Positions 10,788 to 20,654 of a stretch of 28,655 nucleotides of DNA are shown here, one piece after another (position 1 is the first letter of the stretch; each line of letters begins with the position of its first letter). A program made the position numbers and the translations under genes. Location of the stretch: assembly GCA_003833135.1 (NCBI GenBank), contig QZLH01000678.1, positions 29,449 through 58,103 of the forward strand, in the 5' to 3' direction. The stretch is from Oehlia diaphana. Lineage: Eukaryota; Glomeromycota; Glomeromycetes; Glomerales; Glomeraceae. The notes beneath the pieces are model-generated. The model was given only the letters and a program-made list of their open reading frames with translations. It did no database searches and was not told the DNA's origin.

Positions 10788-11688
10788 ATATAAATAAATT
10801 AAAATAAAAAATTTTAGTTTTAAACCATGAAAATAAAAATATTTTAAGAATTTTTTGCAAGCAATATTATTATGATTTATTGTCAGAAAGATGTAATTGA
10901 AAAAAAAATATTATAATATTTTCATATTATGCAATATATTTATTGAATGTATTATTATATATTCATTGTAAAAAATATTTATATATGCATTTTACGCTTA
11001 AAATTTTACGTTAAAAGTTTGTCATGATAATTAATTTGTATTTTTTCTAATTATCTGAAGGAGGCAACTTTGCGTATTAAACTTATAGAAACCTCCTACG
11101 TACAGCTATTAATAAAAAATTTGAAAGTCTCCTTGCCATTTATATATGTTTCGGGGTCTTACTTGACCATTATAGAAATGGGAAATCCAGTTCTCTAATT
11201 AATTTACTATGTTATTGATTACGCAAATCCGTCGATATGTTAAAATTTTATATATACGATATATATCGCATTTTGATTGGTCATTGTCAGAGGACTATTT
11301 TTTTTTGACTACACGTAAATAAATAAATAATGAAATAAATATAAAATTTTAGTCTTATAAATTGATTGATTTTTAAAACTTGCTACTTTCTAAGATGGTC
11401 ACTTAAAGCCTGCATTATATATTATATCAGTTTGGTTTTAATTGTAGAATCATTTATAAATCATATTGAATTTATTGAAAATTTTTTTCATCATTTTTAA
11501 TACCAATAATGTTTACACTTTATCCATTATTACTATTATATAAAATGAAAATGTAGTCGTACATGTATATTAATTTATGATTTTATTTATTCTCAATAGC
11601 AAAGAATATGTATTATAAATTTTAAATTATATTTTTATGAATGATCTCTAATTAAACAAACTGATTGTTATCCATATGTATAATAATA
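10787..11688. other. AT-rich spacer
   Basis: No gene seen. The only less AT-rich patch (~11055-11175) contains gaggcaactttgcg and tttcggggtcttacttgacc without recognisable coding sense. Confidence 0.45.
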
Positions 11689-12183
11689 AATATATTGCTC
11701 AATTATAAACTGATTTATTATATATGAAAAGATAAGTTTGCATCATGCCACCCAATAAATCAGTGTTAAACAAACTAGTAAATGTACTTTCTATATATTA
11801 TATAAACCTCTCGAAACCGAAAAAACATATATGTAAATAATGAATAAAATAAATAAAGATAGTAGCCTATGAATATTTTGATTATAATAATTTATTATTT
11901 TAATTATTGATGGATTAAACGCACTTTTGTTCGTAAATTAATCAAATCGCTACAGTCAGATTTTAGAGACTTCCTGTAAATGATTAACAGTTAATATAAA
12001 TAACCTGGCAAGTAAACAAGTAAATGAAGATCAAATTATTACCCGAATATTTTACGGTCGATATATTATCATATATTTTATAGTAATTATCAGAATTCTT
12101 ATAGTTCATAAAGATTTTGAAGTTAAAGTGGGCTGCTTTTATAAACAGCTTCAGGATGTATTATATTTGTTAAAGATGCATAG

Positions 12184-12419
12184 AATGTCCGGAAATTGCA
12201 GTCAAAAACGTCCGGAAAATGTTCATTTATCTGGAATATGTCCGGAATATTGCAATATTCCGGACGTTGGAAAATTTCATTTTTCCAGAAAATGTCTAGA
12301 AAATGTCTAGGAGGGTTCAGGTCTAGCGTCTAGAAAGTGTACGGACTATTGTAATTTTCTGGACGTTTTCCGGACACACGGACATTTTCGGATGTTTTTA
12401 GCTACAATTACTGGACATT
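12184..12419. mobile_element. ~236-bp MITE rich in TCCGGA
   Basis: The left end aatgtccggaaattgcagtc (12184 on) and the right end read inverted from 12419 (aatgtccagtaattgtagct) match over ~38 bases with several differences. The element sits inside the kinase pseudogene, whose sequence resumes on both sides. It contains repeated gtccgga words and a perfect 26-bp palindrome. No protein is encoded; the short open frame through it is a chance product. Confidence 0.78.
12240..12265. repeat. Perfect 26-bp palindrome
   Basis: The half gtccggaatattg is followed directly by its exact reverse complement. It lies inside the TCCGGA-rich MITE and could form a cruciform. Confidence 0.9.
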
Positions 12420-12849
12420 TTTTTTTAATAGGGATGAATCATCAGTTGATGAAATATTATTAGTTTTTCTGCTTCTTCAATCGATTAATTAATTCTGTAT
12501 TGATTAATTCTGGTTGTTCATTCATGTACAGCGCCTAACAAAATCTTTTAACCATTCTTGAAAGATCTTTTGCATACGTTCGATTTGATGGGTTATCTAA
12601 TCAGCTTTTAAATCTCGATGAATTATATCTTTAATATGAATTTTCCTAAGCCCAAGTGAATATGGAATAAAATATCTTATGTCTCCATATCCACAAACTC
12701 AAATTACTTTTATTCAACATTGTTTTTTCATTGTTCAATGAATTTCTTTAATAATTTGATCTGATATCTTATATTCATGAACTTAGATGGTATATTGTAA
12801 CCTAATTAATTTATCAACAAAACCAGTGTATGATTTTCAAACTTAAACA

Positions 12850-13322
12850 TGTGTGCGAATGGCGCACACCGTATGTGGGATCATGTGCGGAAATTGTGAT
12901 TGGTAGTGTGAAATTTCGCGATACATGAATGATTTTTTAATGGTGCGCAAAAAAAATTTATCACCGTATTATGTAAATTTAGTTACTAAGTTTTTTTAAA
13001 AAAGAAGAAGCGCAATGTAATAATTATAGTTTTACAATACTTTTATTTTTCTTACAAAATTGAATGTTCTTTATTAATTGAAAATGATAATCTCATAGTG
13101 CAAAATTGTGCGCAAATGTGCGGAATATGTGCGGAACTGTGGTGGAACTGTGCGGTTTGTGCAACTGTGCAGAAATTGTGCGAAATTGTGCGCAACTGTA
13201 TGGGGTGTGCAAAATTGTGCGCAGTGCGGAATTGCGCATACTTTATTTAAAAGGGTAATGTGTGCGGAAAATCATCAGTCATATGCAAGCGCACACTTCC
13301 GCACTCCCAAAATCACACACTG
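12850..13322. mobile_element. Inserted element built on TGTGCG repeats
   Basis: Interrupts the intron 1 position of the kinase pseudogene. The left edge is a small hairpin (gtgtgcg-aatgg-cgcacac). The right edge carries gcgcacac and cacacactg, roughly inverted relative to the left. Between them, 13105-13240 is a degenerate array of tgtgcgg(a)a(a)ctg-like units of ~10-13 bp. The sequence is clearly less AT-rich than its surroundings. No transposase. The edges are approximate. Confidence 0.6.
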
Positions 13323-13938
13323 AACAAAATTTTAATTTTAAAATTTAATAAATCAGTTAACTAACATGATATAATTAAGATAACTCATTAATAAATTCCA
13401 ATGAAACATTTTGTGAATTACTCAAAATTTTTAAGAGCTACAAACATACCATCACTATGACTTTTCCGCCGATGGTATCTCGAAATATAGCCACTATTCC
13501 AACTTGCTCTATATATCTTTCCAAATCCACCTGCGATATATTTAGAATTTTATATTTGGAAATTATTTTTTGTGTTTTGAATGAACTTATCAATGTCATC
13601 ATTACTACTAGTCCGATTATAAAAATTTTATTGAATTATAAGATTGACACCCTGTATATTTTGGTAACATGTTCCGTGTTTTGGCTCTTTTTCATCTAAT
13701 TGATCCATTTCACAAATTAAATATTCGGTAAATTTTGATACCCATAGATTTCGATAAATAAATGTAACAATGTCAATAGATAGACGTATTTACATCTTAA
13801 TAATTGACATGACTCTTATGACAAGGATCATGCTTTTGACAGTGTACCATTCTTTCTAATATTTATCTCTTTATTAATAATAATATTATTATTATTTGTT
13901 TATAGAAAGCTTATTCAGGTTAAGAGTTTAAGCTTTTT

Positions 13939-14644
13939 ATGGAAAGGATCGGTAGGAATAAGACAAATCATGTTGATGCTAGTAACAGGGGTAAAATTCT
14001 AGTGCGAGAAAATTTATTAAGGGTATCGTTCAAGTTATGTAAAATATACATTTAATTTTTATTTTTATTTTTGCAAAGAAATTTTTTTTTTTTTTTTTTA
14101 GCGGCAAAAGGAAAAAGAAAGAAATATGTATCACTCCATTCATCCATAGATTATCATAAATCATTAATTTCCATAAGTGGCGAATCTTTATGGCCCTCCG
14201 TAAGCATGAAAAGAATATACATAAATTATTTTTCGAATATTTATTTTTGTTATAATCAAATAACCATTTTTACATATGCAATGATAACTTTTATATATTC
14301 GGATGTATAAAAGTGGTCATTTGAATATGTAAAATGTATATTCAAATAATAATTTATGTGTATTCTTTTTGTGCTTACGGCGGGTCATACAAAAATGAAA
14401 TTATACCGGAATTGTGTGATACGGAATATATTAAAACGCATATAATATATACAGAACGTTATCATTTCCTTTTTTATAGGGAAATCCAAATGATCGGCAT
14501 AATTTATAAGCTGCACAAATCTCAGCCAAAAAACAAGTCAATTGGGTGCTAAAAAATTCCGGGTTTGTACTTCTTCAGCGATCTGATAAATTACTTGTCA
14601 AATATGGAAATATAACAAATGTGTTCCACTTATCAACACAGTAA
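13939..14644 (+). pseudogene. Small multi-exon gene of unknown function, with an in-frame stop
   Basis: Exon 1 (13939-14038) starts at an ATG with an upstream in-frame stop and reads MERIGRNKTNHVDASNRG. Intron 1 (14039-14101, GTAAAA...TTTTTAG) joins in phase 1 to exon 2 (14102-14199: KGKRKKYVSLHSSIDY, SLISISGESLWPS). That exon ends at a good GTAAGC donor. The acceptor tttttatag (14478-14479) continues in phase 0 with GNPNDRHNL, then a TAA at 14507. The same frame stays open and protein-like to 14644 (KKQVNWVLKNSGFVLLQRSD). Either the TAA is a disabling change, or a short exon in the 280-bp intron alters the phase. A complete product would be ~120 basic residues. No family is recognised. The exon model rests on phase agreement and coding-like composition only. 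Confidence 0.42.
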
Positions 14645-14828
14645 CAAAAATTTTCTTTTTTATATTTCCATTAGGGTCACAAAATCTTTATATTATGAAA
14701 TTTGGCATATTATGAATCAACGCCAATATTAATCAACTCCAAAAGAATAACATATATAAGTGGTGAATTTAATCTCTCCTCCAAAAAATTAAATTCCTTT
14801 TGTAAGATAACACAGTCGAAAAAGGAAA

Positions 14829-15422
14829 ATGACCATACAAGACAATAGCAAGAAGAATTACGTTGCTGATAAAACTCTCAACAATAACTACATCACTAAA
14901 GTTCTAGCAACCGGTCCTGTTCTAGAGGAGCAACGGGCTACATTTAGTAATCTGTTCACGCGATCTTTTTCCCATGCATACCGTGATTTTCAACTTGACC
15001 TACTTAACCTACCGCAGGAACAAACTTTGAGTTCATATCTTGAGCATTCCTTTAATGCTACTTGGTCTCTAATACAATCGGGAAAACTACAATTATGGGT
15101 CGAGGTTTCTAGAGACTCTTCGGAACTTGTGGTTGGTTTCATATGTGTCCAAACAAAAGACGATGTGTGTTATATCGAGCAGTTTGTAGTTCATCCAGAT
15201 TTCCAACGCATTAAGATCGGTTCGAATCTCATCAAAGCGGTTGAAGAGCGTTACCGTCTCATCTGGCTACATGCGCGTCATATTAATGAGGTTGCAATTT
15301 CATTCTACACGCGAAATGGCTTTATTCGCTCAGATGCTGATGACGGTGATATGGCGTATCCCATTGAGTTTCCCTCACGTTCTTCAAAAGATTTTATGCT
15401 GATGAAAAAAGTGATATCTTAA
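14829..15422 (+). CDS. GNAT-family N-acetyltransferase
   Basis: Single exon, 197 residues, with a good start context (aaaATGa). It follows a variable N-terminus of ~70 residues. The GNAT fold is visible: β4 in CYIEQFVVHPDFQRIKIG, where QRIKIGS is the acetyl-CoA pyrophosphate loop (Q/R-x-x-G-x-G/A type; the last position here is Ser), helix α3 in NLIKAVEE, and motif B NEVAISFYTRNGF, the usual N-x-x-A-x-x-F-Y-x-x-x-G-F signature. It transfers an acetyl group from acetyl-CoA to an amine; the substrate cannot be told. The gene is markedly less AT-rich than its surroundings, lacks introns and uses codons with more G/C. This fits either a conserved housekeeping gene or acquisition from bacteria. 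There is no sign of decay. Confidence 0.88.
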   Translation: MTIQDNSKKNYVADKTLNNNYITKVLATGPVLEEQRATFSNLFTRSFSHAYRDFQLDLLNLPQEQTLSSYLEHSFNATWSLIQSGKLQLWVEVSRDSSELVVGFICVQTKDDVCYIEQFVVHPDFQRIKIGSNLIKAVEERYRLIWLHARHINEVAISFYTRNGFIRSDADDGDMAYPIEFPSRSSKDFMLMKKVIS

Positions 15423-15923
15423 TAACGAATAAAAGATTTATTAGTATTAGATTATCGATTTTCAAAAAATTGAATTTGATGAGTAATAGTTTTATTTAAG
15501 TATAATTAGTATGATAATATGTAACGTATTTTGTATATTTTAATTAAATGTAGTTGAAATTCTTTTTTTTACTTTAAATTGGGAAATAAACAAACATTAT
15601 TAAAAAAAATCTTTTCATTTTATTTTAAGAAACTTCTTAATTTCTCAATACTAATTCATTGTTTTTCAGGACATTTTTTCAATGTTTAAAGTTTCAAGAT
15701 ACACAAATTACTTTGGTGATGAACTGGATATATTTAAGTAATTATCCACCAAACCTAATATTTATTATTCATTACTCATTTTCTTTGTATTTAAATGTTT
15801 TTCAGACTTGATTTGTACCGTTATAAAATTTATTGATAAGTTTGTTATTGAATTGCAACTTAAATTCTTTAAGATTATAGATTACTAGGTGTGAGGTTTT
15901 TTGGTTTAGAGAAAAAAAAAAGA
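15423..15923. other. 3' flank of the acetyltransferase gene
   Basis: AT-rich and without a gene. An AATAAA-type signal is present soon after the stop (gaataaaag, 15427 on) and a second, gaaataaac, near 15583. Confidence 0.4.
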
Positions 15924-15925
15924 TA

Positions 15926-16099
15926 CAGTTCACCCCTCTATAGTGAATTTTTATATAGTGAATAACTTGCTATAATGAAGAAAAACTCAGGTACAGATTT
16001 TTTATATATATAATAAAATGACCCTCAGTATAGTGAATTTCTCACTATAACGAATTTTAATCTTCAGCCTATAGGATTCACTATAGTGAGGGTGAACTG
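15926..16099. mobile_element. 174-bp pogo-like MITE
   Basis: The left end cagttcacccctctatagtg and the right end read inverted from 16099 (cagttcaccctcactatagtg) are the same for ~25 bases apart from small differences, and both lead into gaat. TA flanks both sides (15924-15925, 16100-16101). CAGT...CCTCTATA-type ends with a TA target are characteristic of pogo/Tigger-like elements. The interior has more tatagtgaat repeats and no coding capacity. Confidence 0.88.
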
Positions 16100-16340
16100 T
16101 AAACACAGAAAATTAACTGGCTAATTTTGAAATTTAGGAATAACCTTCAAACAATTTAAAAAGATTAAACTAGATACCCAATACAAGAATATGAGAGGTT
16201 TATATAGATAAAATCACATTTATGTTTCAATTTAGTACGATCAGCTGATTTTTTGACCAAATGAATTTATTTTTATTTTTATTTTTATTAATGGGTTCCA
16301 GTTAGAAATCTAACATGGACGCGATTATAAGTAGAAAATT

Positions 16341-16412
16341 ACATATAAGTCAAAATTGACAAAAATACTAACTAAACTACACGCGAAAATAATCTACTCA
16401 AACCGGTGGGCA
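16341..16412 (+). repeat. 72-bp repeat, left of the gap
   Basis: Identical to 16973-17044 base for base. It ends exactly where the N run begins. Confidence 0.95.
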
Positions 16413-16972
16413 NNNNNNNNNNNNNNNNNNNNNNNNNNNNNNNNNNNNNNNNNNNNNNNNNNNNNNNNNNNNNNNNNNNNNNNNNNNNNNNNNNNNNNNN
16501 NNNNNNNNNNNNNNNNNNNNNNNNNNNNNNNNNNNNNNNNNNNNNNNNNNNNNNNNNNNNNNNNNNNNNNNNNNNNNNNNNNNNNNNNNNNNNNNNNNNN
16601 NNNNNNNNNNNNNNNNNNNNNNNNNNNNNNNNNNNNNNNNNNNNNNNNNNNNNNNNNNNNNNNNNNNNNNNNNNNNNNNNNNNNNNNNNNNNNNNNNNNN
16701 NNNNNNNNNNNNNNNNNNNNNNNNNNNNNNNNNNNNNNNNNNNNNNNNNNNNNNNNNNNNNNNNNNNNNNNNNNNNNNNNNNNNNNNNNNNNNNNNNNNN
16801 NNNNNNNNNNNNNNNNNNNNNNNNNNNNNNNNNNNNNNNNNNNNNNNNNNNNNNNNNNNNNNNNNNNNNNNNNNNNNNNNNNNNNNNNNNNNNNNNNNNN
16901 NNNNNNNNNNNNNNNNNNNNNNNNNNNNNNNNNNNNNNNNNNNNNNNNNNNNNNNNNNNNNNNNNNNNNNNN
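16413..16972. other. Assembly gap, 560 N
   Basis: An uninterrupted run of 560 N. The 72 bases before it are repeated exactly at its right edge. Either the gap spans a tandem repeat, or it is a false gap created by overlapping contig ends. Reading frames through it are meaningless. Confidence 0.98.
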
Positions 16973-17044
16973 ACATATAAGTCAAAATTGACAAAAATAC
17001 TAACTAAACTACACGCGAAAATAATCTACTCAAACCGGTGGGCA
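16973..17044 (+). repeat. 72-bp repeat, right of the gap
   Basis: Identical to 16341-16412. It begins at the first base after the N run. Confidence 0.95.
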
Positions 17045-18111
17045 TTTACAGGAATAAGGTACAATATAAAGAAATAAAATTAAATCCCTATGACACATAA
17101 ACCAATAAAGCCACTACCTCCCATACACTCACTTAGGTAAACCCAAGTTTTGGTAAGTTGAAGCCACCAAATGAATTTATTGAATTTATTATAATTCCTA
17201 CAGAAATTTTATTACCTTTTTTAGATACTGGCTGACGTTATCATAAATTCCGGCCCCCCAAAATGCGTTTTTCTGCCATACCTTTTATCATAACGTGGGC
17301 GCAAATGCCACGTGATTTGTGGCGTCTATAATTTTGATGTTACACATAACATTTATCTTAAAAAAAAAACGAGTACAAAAAAAAAAGGTAAAAAAGAATG
17401 ATATTTTTTTCTTAGAATTTATTATAAAATTTATTTATTACTTTTACAATAAGAACATTTATTAAAAAAATAACGCTTTTTAATAAACAAATAAACAAAC
17501 ACTATTTAAAAAATCTAGGAAAAAATGAATTACTCCATGTAACATTTCACGTTATCATGCTCAACATTGTAAGCCAATGATGTTGCAAATTTTGACGTGC
17601 AATAAATGTTAAAAATGATAGAGTCTTTAACCCCCTAACCAATTAAAATAAAAATAAATGTTTTCAATAGATTGTTCCATGAAGATTTTTGTGTCAAGAA
17701 GTAAATAATACGGAAAACGGAGGAAGATGCTGGAATGAAAGAAAGCGAAGAAGAAGTAATGACAGAAGAGATAGTAAAGTTCAAGTATTAATATATGAAC
17801 TAAGTAACGAAAGAGAAAGTAATGATAGAATGATGGAGGAAGAGGCTAATCCAGTTTCGGCTAAAAATTTTGATCAGATTTTTATATACTAACGAAAAAG
17901 GTCGTCGCAGTAGAACGTTGATTTTAAAAAAATTAAATTTTTTATAATATATTTTTTTCTCGGTTTTTTTTTTATTATTTTTTTTTGCTAATTATTCGGT
18001 TTATTATTTTTTTTTTAATTTCATTTTTCACCTTTTAAGTTTGGATCAGACCAGAACTGCTAGAATAAAGATTTATAAAAAAAAATATCCAGCCAAAAAA
18101 ATATAAGTATT
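17045..18111. other. Spacer with an uncertain short open frame
   Basis: Mostly AT-rich with T-runs. Positions 17689-17892 are open for 67 codons on the plus strand and rich in Arg, Glu, Asn and Ser. The GA-rich base composition alone explains this, so no gene is called. A patch near 17240-17330 (ccggccccccaaaatgcg, gtgggcgcaaatgccacgtg) is less AT-rich and may be transposon debris. Confidence 0.4.
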
Positions 18112-18187
18112 ATTTATTTCATGGGGAATAATAGGGTATTTTTCCCGAAGGGAAAAATCCTAGTGTTTCCCTTCAAATGAAATAAAT
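18112..18187. repeat. 76-bp fold-back element
   Basis: The outer arms atttatttcat (18112-18122) and atgaaataaat (18177-18187) are perfect inverted copies. Inner pairs are gggaa/ttccc and tttttccc-gaa-gggaaaaa (18139-18157). The whole stretch can fold into one nested hairpin. It looks like a tiny fold-back MITE. Confidence 0.75.
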
Positions 18188-18648
18188 GGGTAATCCCCCG
18201 GAGCGTGTCACTCATTAAATATGTGATTAACTATTTTAAACTATTTAACTATTTTAAACTAAAATTAGAGATTTCCAGAAATAAATAAACGAAGTTAAGA
18301 TTTATAAACTCGGCCAGTCACTCGCAATTTTCAATTAGTATAATTAGTATGAAGGAAATCAATTTAATTAACAATTTGGTTTTGCCACCTTTTCACGTGA
18401 TTCGATTAAATTAGCATGACGTAAGTATCGATCATCTCTTATTCTAACGTTGTTTTCGTTGTTTTTATTAATTTTTTTTTTTTGTAGGTGCTTTCTTATC
18501 TTGACTTTGGGGCTTCTGGTAATTTTTTTTTTAACATTCATATTTTTTTTGTTAATTAACATTAACTCTCTCTTTAATCCTTTCAGCTTTTAATGGCTTT
18601 AGATTTTGGTATCAGGGTCCAAGTAAATGATAAGTTAAAACACTTTGG
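18188..18648. other. Spacer without a supported gene
   Basis: A minus-strand open frame of 64 codons (18368-18562) is Lys/Asn/Arg-rich and driven by T-runs. It shows no recognisable domain and is not called. Confidence 0.35.
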
Positions 18649-19560
18649 TTGGGATTTTTTTTTGTGATTTCATATTCAATTTCATTTCTTTATTTCGTTT
18701 TGGGCTTCACCTTTTTTGTTTCATTTTTCACTTCATCTTTTATCACCCTTACATCCCTTATTGTTTCTTTTCATCGTCCTTTCACCTTTCATCGTTCTTT
18801 TCATTCCTCTTTCATTTCTAATTATTCTTTTCATTCCCCTTTCATTTTCCATCATTCTTTTTATTCTCCTTTCGTTCGTCATCATTCTTTTTATCTCCTT
18901 TCGTCCTTTATCAATTTATTTATCATCTTTTCGTCTCCTATCACTCTTTTCCCTTTAATTCCCCATCATTCTTTACACCATACTTTGGTTCTTATCATTA
19001 TTTTCATTTATTCTTTCATCTTCCATCATTATTTCCATTCCCATTATCTTTTCGTCTCCTACCTTTCTTTTTGTCACCTTTTCATTTCTCATCGTTCTTT
19101 TTGCTTCCCTTTCATCCTTTATAATCATTTTTCATTTTCTTTTTATGTTTCTTCATCTTTATCATTTATGACCTTTTTTTTCGTTCCTTCTCCTTTCTTT
19201 CGTTTCTCATTATTACCTCTTCTCCTTTCTTTTGATCCCCATCATCATCTCTCATCATCATCTTTTCTCCTTCCTTTTGATCCCATCATCATCTCTCATC
19301 ATCATCTCCTCTCCTTTCTTTTGATCTCTATATTCATCTCTTCCCTTTCTCATCATCCTTCCTCTACTTTCTTTTGTTCATCATCATCCTTCTCTCTTTT
19401 TTCGATTCCCTTTTATCCATTTATTCTCCCTTAATCTCTTTTCACACCTATTCCTTTCTTTTCTTTCCTTTCTTACTTTACTTTATCCCTTTTTACATCT
19501 TTTCATTATTTATTATGTTTTTTATTTTTTACCATTATTTCTTTTTTATTACATTTTTTT
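18649..19560 (+). repeat. ~0.9-kb polypyrimidine tract with degenerate ~30-bp repeats
   Basis: The plus strand is almost entirely C and T, with recurring catcattctttt, tcctttcatt and cttttgatccc words. Loose units of ~30 bp occur near 18780-18900 and of ~50-60 bp near 19205-19330. The 261-codon open frame (18649-19434) is an artefact of the lack of purines: its product is only Phe/Ser/His/Leu/Ile. The opposite strand is GA-rich. Confidence 0.85.
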
Positions 19561-19932
19561 AGTTATTTTTTTTTACCATTGTAATTTGTTGTTAGATGCT
19601 ATTGTGTTTATTACGTATTGTTAAAAATAAATAATGTTTGGCTTTTAAATTCATCTATAACATATATTTAGCTATTATTTTTGCGAAAAATTTTTTTTAT
19701 GCCAATATGCCAATCAAATTTTTGCTTTAAATCACGTGATATGGGTGAATTATATAATCAATACTTATTTTAATATTTATTAATCAATATTATTTTTCAC
19801 TCGCCAAATTATGAGTAATTAAGTAATTAAGAGCTCTGAATCAATATTACAATTGTTGTTATTACTTATTCTAAATTCATCACAAGAAGCTTGACTATCG
19901 TAAATAATTAATTCATTGCAAGACTCTTGACT
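19561..19932. other. Spacer downstream of a kinase relic
   Basis: AT-rich. Nothing is supported here. Confidence 0.4.
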
Positions 19933-20345
19933 TCATTTAACAAATAATTCATTATTTACCATAGGAAGCAATCTGCTGGTGTATACGGTCTCTGAATGTA
20001 TTTTGAGCTTTGATAGCTCCTTTATCGTACTATTATTTTTATCAGCTTTGCTCCATACATCATCACCTTCAAAAATACCAATCAACCATTTCTCTATTTC
20101 GCTTACAATATTTGCAATATTTGGCCTTTCATTTTGATTTTCATGCCAGCATTTTTGCATCAGCTCTTTATAACATTCAGGGGTTCCTTCGATGATTTCT
20201 GGATGAGATCCATCAGACCATCACAGATCTGAAGTGCAAGGTTGAGATTATGTGGAATGTTAGGGAAAGGTCGATGACCTGAACATGATTATTCCAAAAC
20301 TATAAATATCAGACGTCTGGGTGAACGGAGTAGATTGTCTTAGGA
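19933..20345 (-). pseudogene. Kinase C-lobe relic with frameshift, 5' part lost
   Basis: Reading from 20345 leftward: LRQSTPFTQTSDIYSFGIIM (activation-segment end and helix F), then FPNIPHNLNLALQICDGL, a frame break near 20205-20220 caused by a short insertion, then YKELMQKCWHENQNERPN (helix I arginine region) and a 60-residue tail ending at 19933. About ten residues after GIIM are also missing. HRD, DFG and the whole N-lobe are absent. The break at 20345 coincides with a 58-bp palindrome formed from kinase sequence. It belongs to a different subgroup from the copy at 3473-5127 (PFTQTSD versus DYTQASD). Confidence 0.82.
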
Positions 20346-20388
20346 TATAATAATATATTAATATATTATTATGTCCTAAGACAATCTA
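20331..20388. repeat. 58-bp near-perfect palindrome at the kinase breakpoint
   Basis: The left half tagattgtcttaggatataa... and the right half ...tcctaagacaatcta are inverted copies over 29 bases with one mismatch. The outer 15 bases of the left arm are kinase coding sequence, so the right arm is an inverted copy of that coding end. Confidence 0.93.
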
Positions 20389-20408
20389 CTTATACCAGAC
20401 TAATATGT

Positions 20409-20540
20409 CCTAGGACGTTATAATCTATTAATTAATACGTTCTAGGACATTATAATCTATTAATTAATACGTTCTAAGACATTATAATCCATTAATTAAT
20501 ACGTTTTAGGACATTATAATCTATTGACTAATATGTCCTA
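20409..20540. repeat. 32-bp tandem repeat, about four copies
   Basis: The word taatctatt and its variants start at 20421, 20453, 20485 and 20517, a strict 32-base period. Each unit holds gt(t)ctaggac and the self-complementary attaattaat. The array begins just after the palindrome and shares its tcctaagac word. Confidence 0.92.
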
Positions 20541-20654
20541 AAGATGGATCTGCTTTCCCTCTCTGTGACTTATTGGTCAGTAAATATGGATGAGGTGCGC
20601 GCCTATTTTGTTGCCTTTCAAAATACTGAAGTGGTGTAAAAAAAGGTGACGGGT

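Larger units (their letters stand above)
11689..13715 (-). pseudogene. Full-length decayed copy of the kinase gene
   Basis: Reading leftward, 13376-13715 matches exon 1 of the intact gene (words actcattaataaattcca, ttgtgaatt, aatgaacttatcaatgtcatcattact). 12440-12830 matches exon 2 (gatgaatta-tatctttaatatgaattttc is the HRD region; ttcttcaat-cgattaattaattc is the linker). 11689-12180 matches the 3' exon and flank (tattgctcaatta-aaactgattt, cctatgaatatttt, ggctgcttttataaacagcttcaggatg). Intron positions are retained, so this is a DNA-level duplication of 3190-5127, not a processed copy. Stops, indels and loss of ~300 bp of the C-lobe disable it. Two foreign insertions interrupt it (12184-12419 and 12850-13322), the second lying where intron 1 should be. 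Confidence 0.82.

Noticed and set aside
12128..12310. Short open frame with Cys residues
   Set aside because: It starts in kinase-pseudogene antisense sequence and ends inside the TCCGGA MITE; a composite of unrelated pieces.
13108..13323. Cysteine-rich 71-codon frame, looking like a small secreted protein
   Set aside because: It is only a translation of the degenerate TGTGCGGAA array; no signal peptide and the period is not a multiple of three throughout.
16356..17077. Long open frames on both strands across 16356-17077
   Set aside because: They run through 560 undetermined bases; the absence of stops is meaningless.
18649..19434. A 261-codon open frame resembling a membrane protein
   Set aside because: It arises from a purine-free low-complexity tract. 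The product is a monotone Phe/Ser/His/Leu mix with ~30-bp DNA repeats and no domain.
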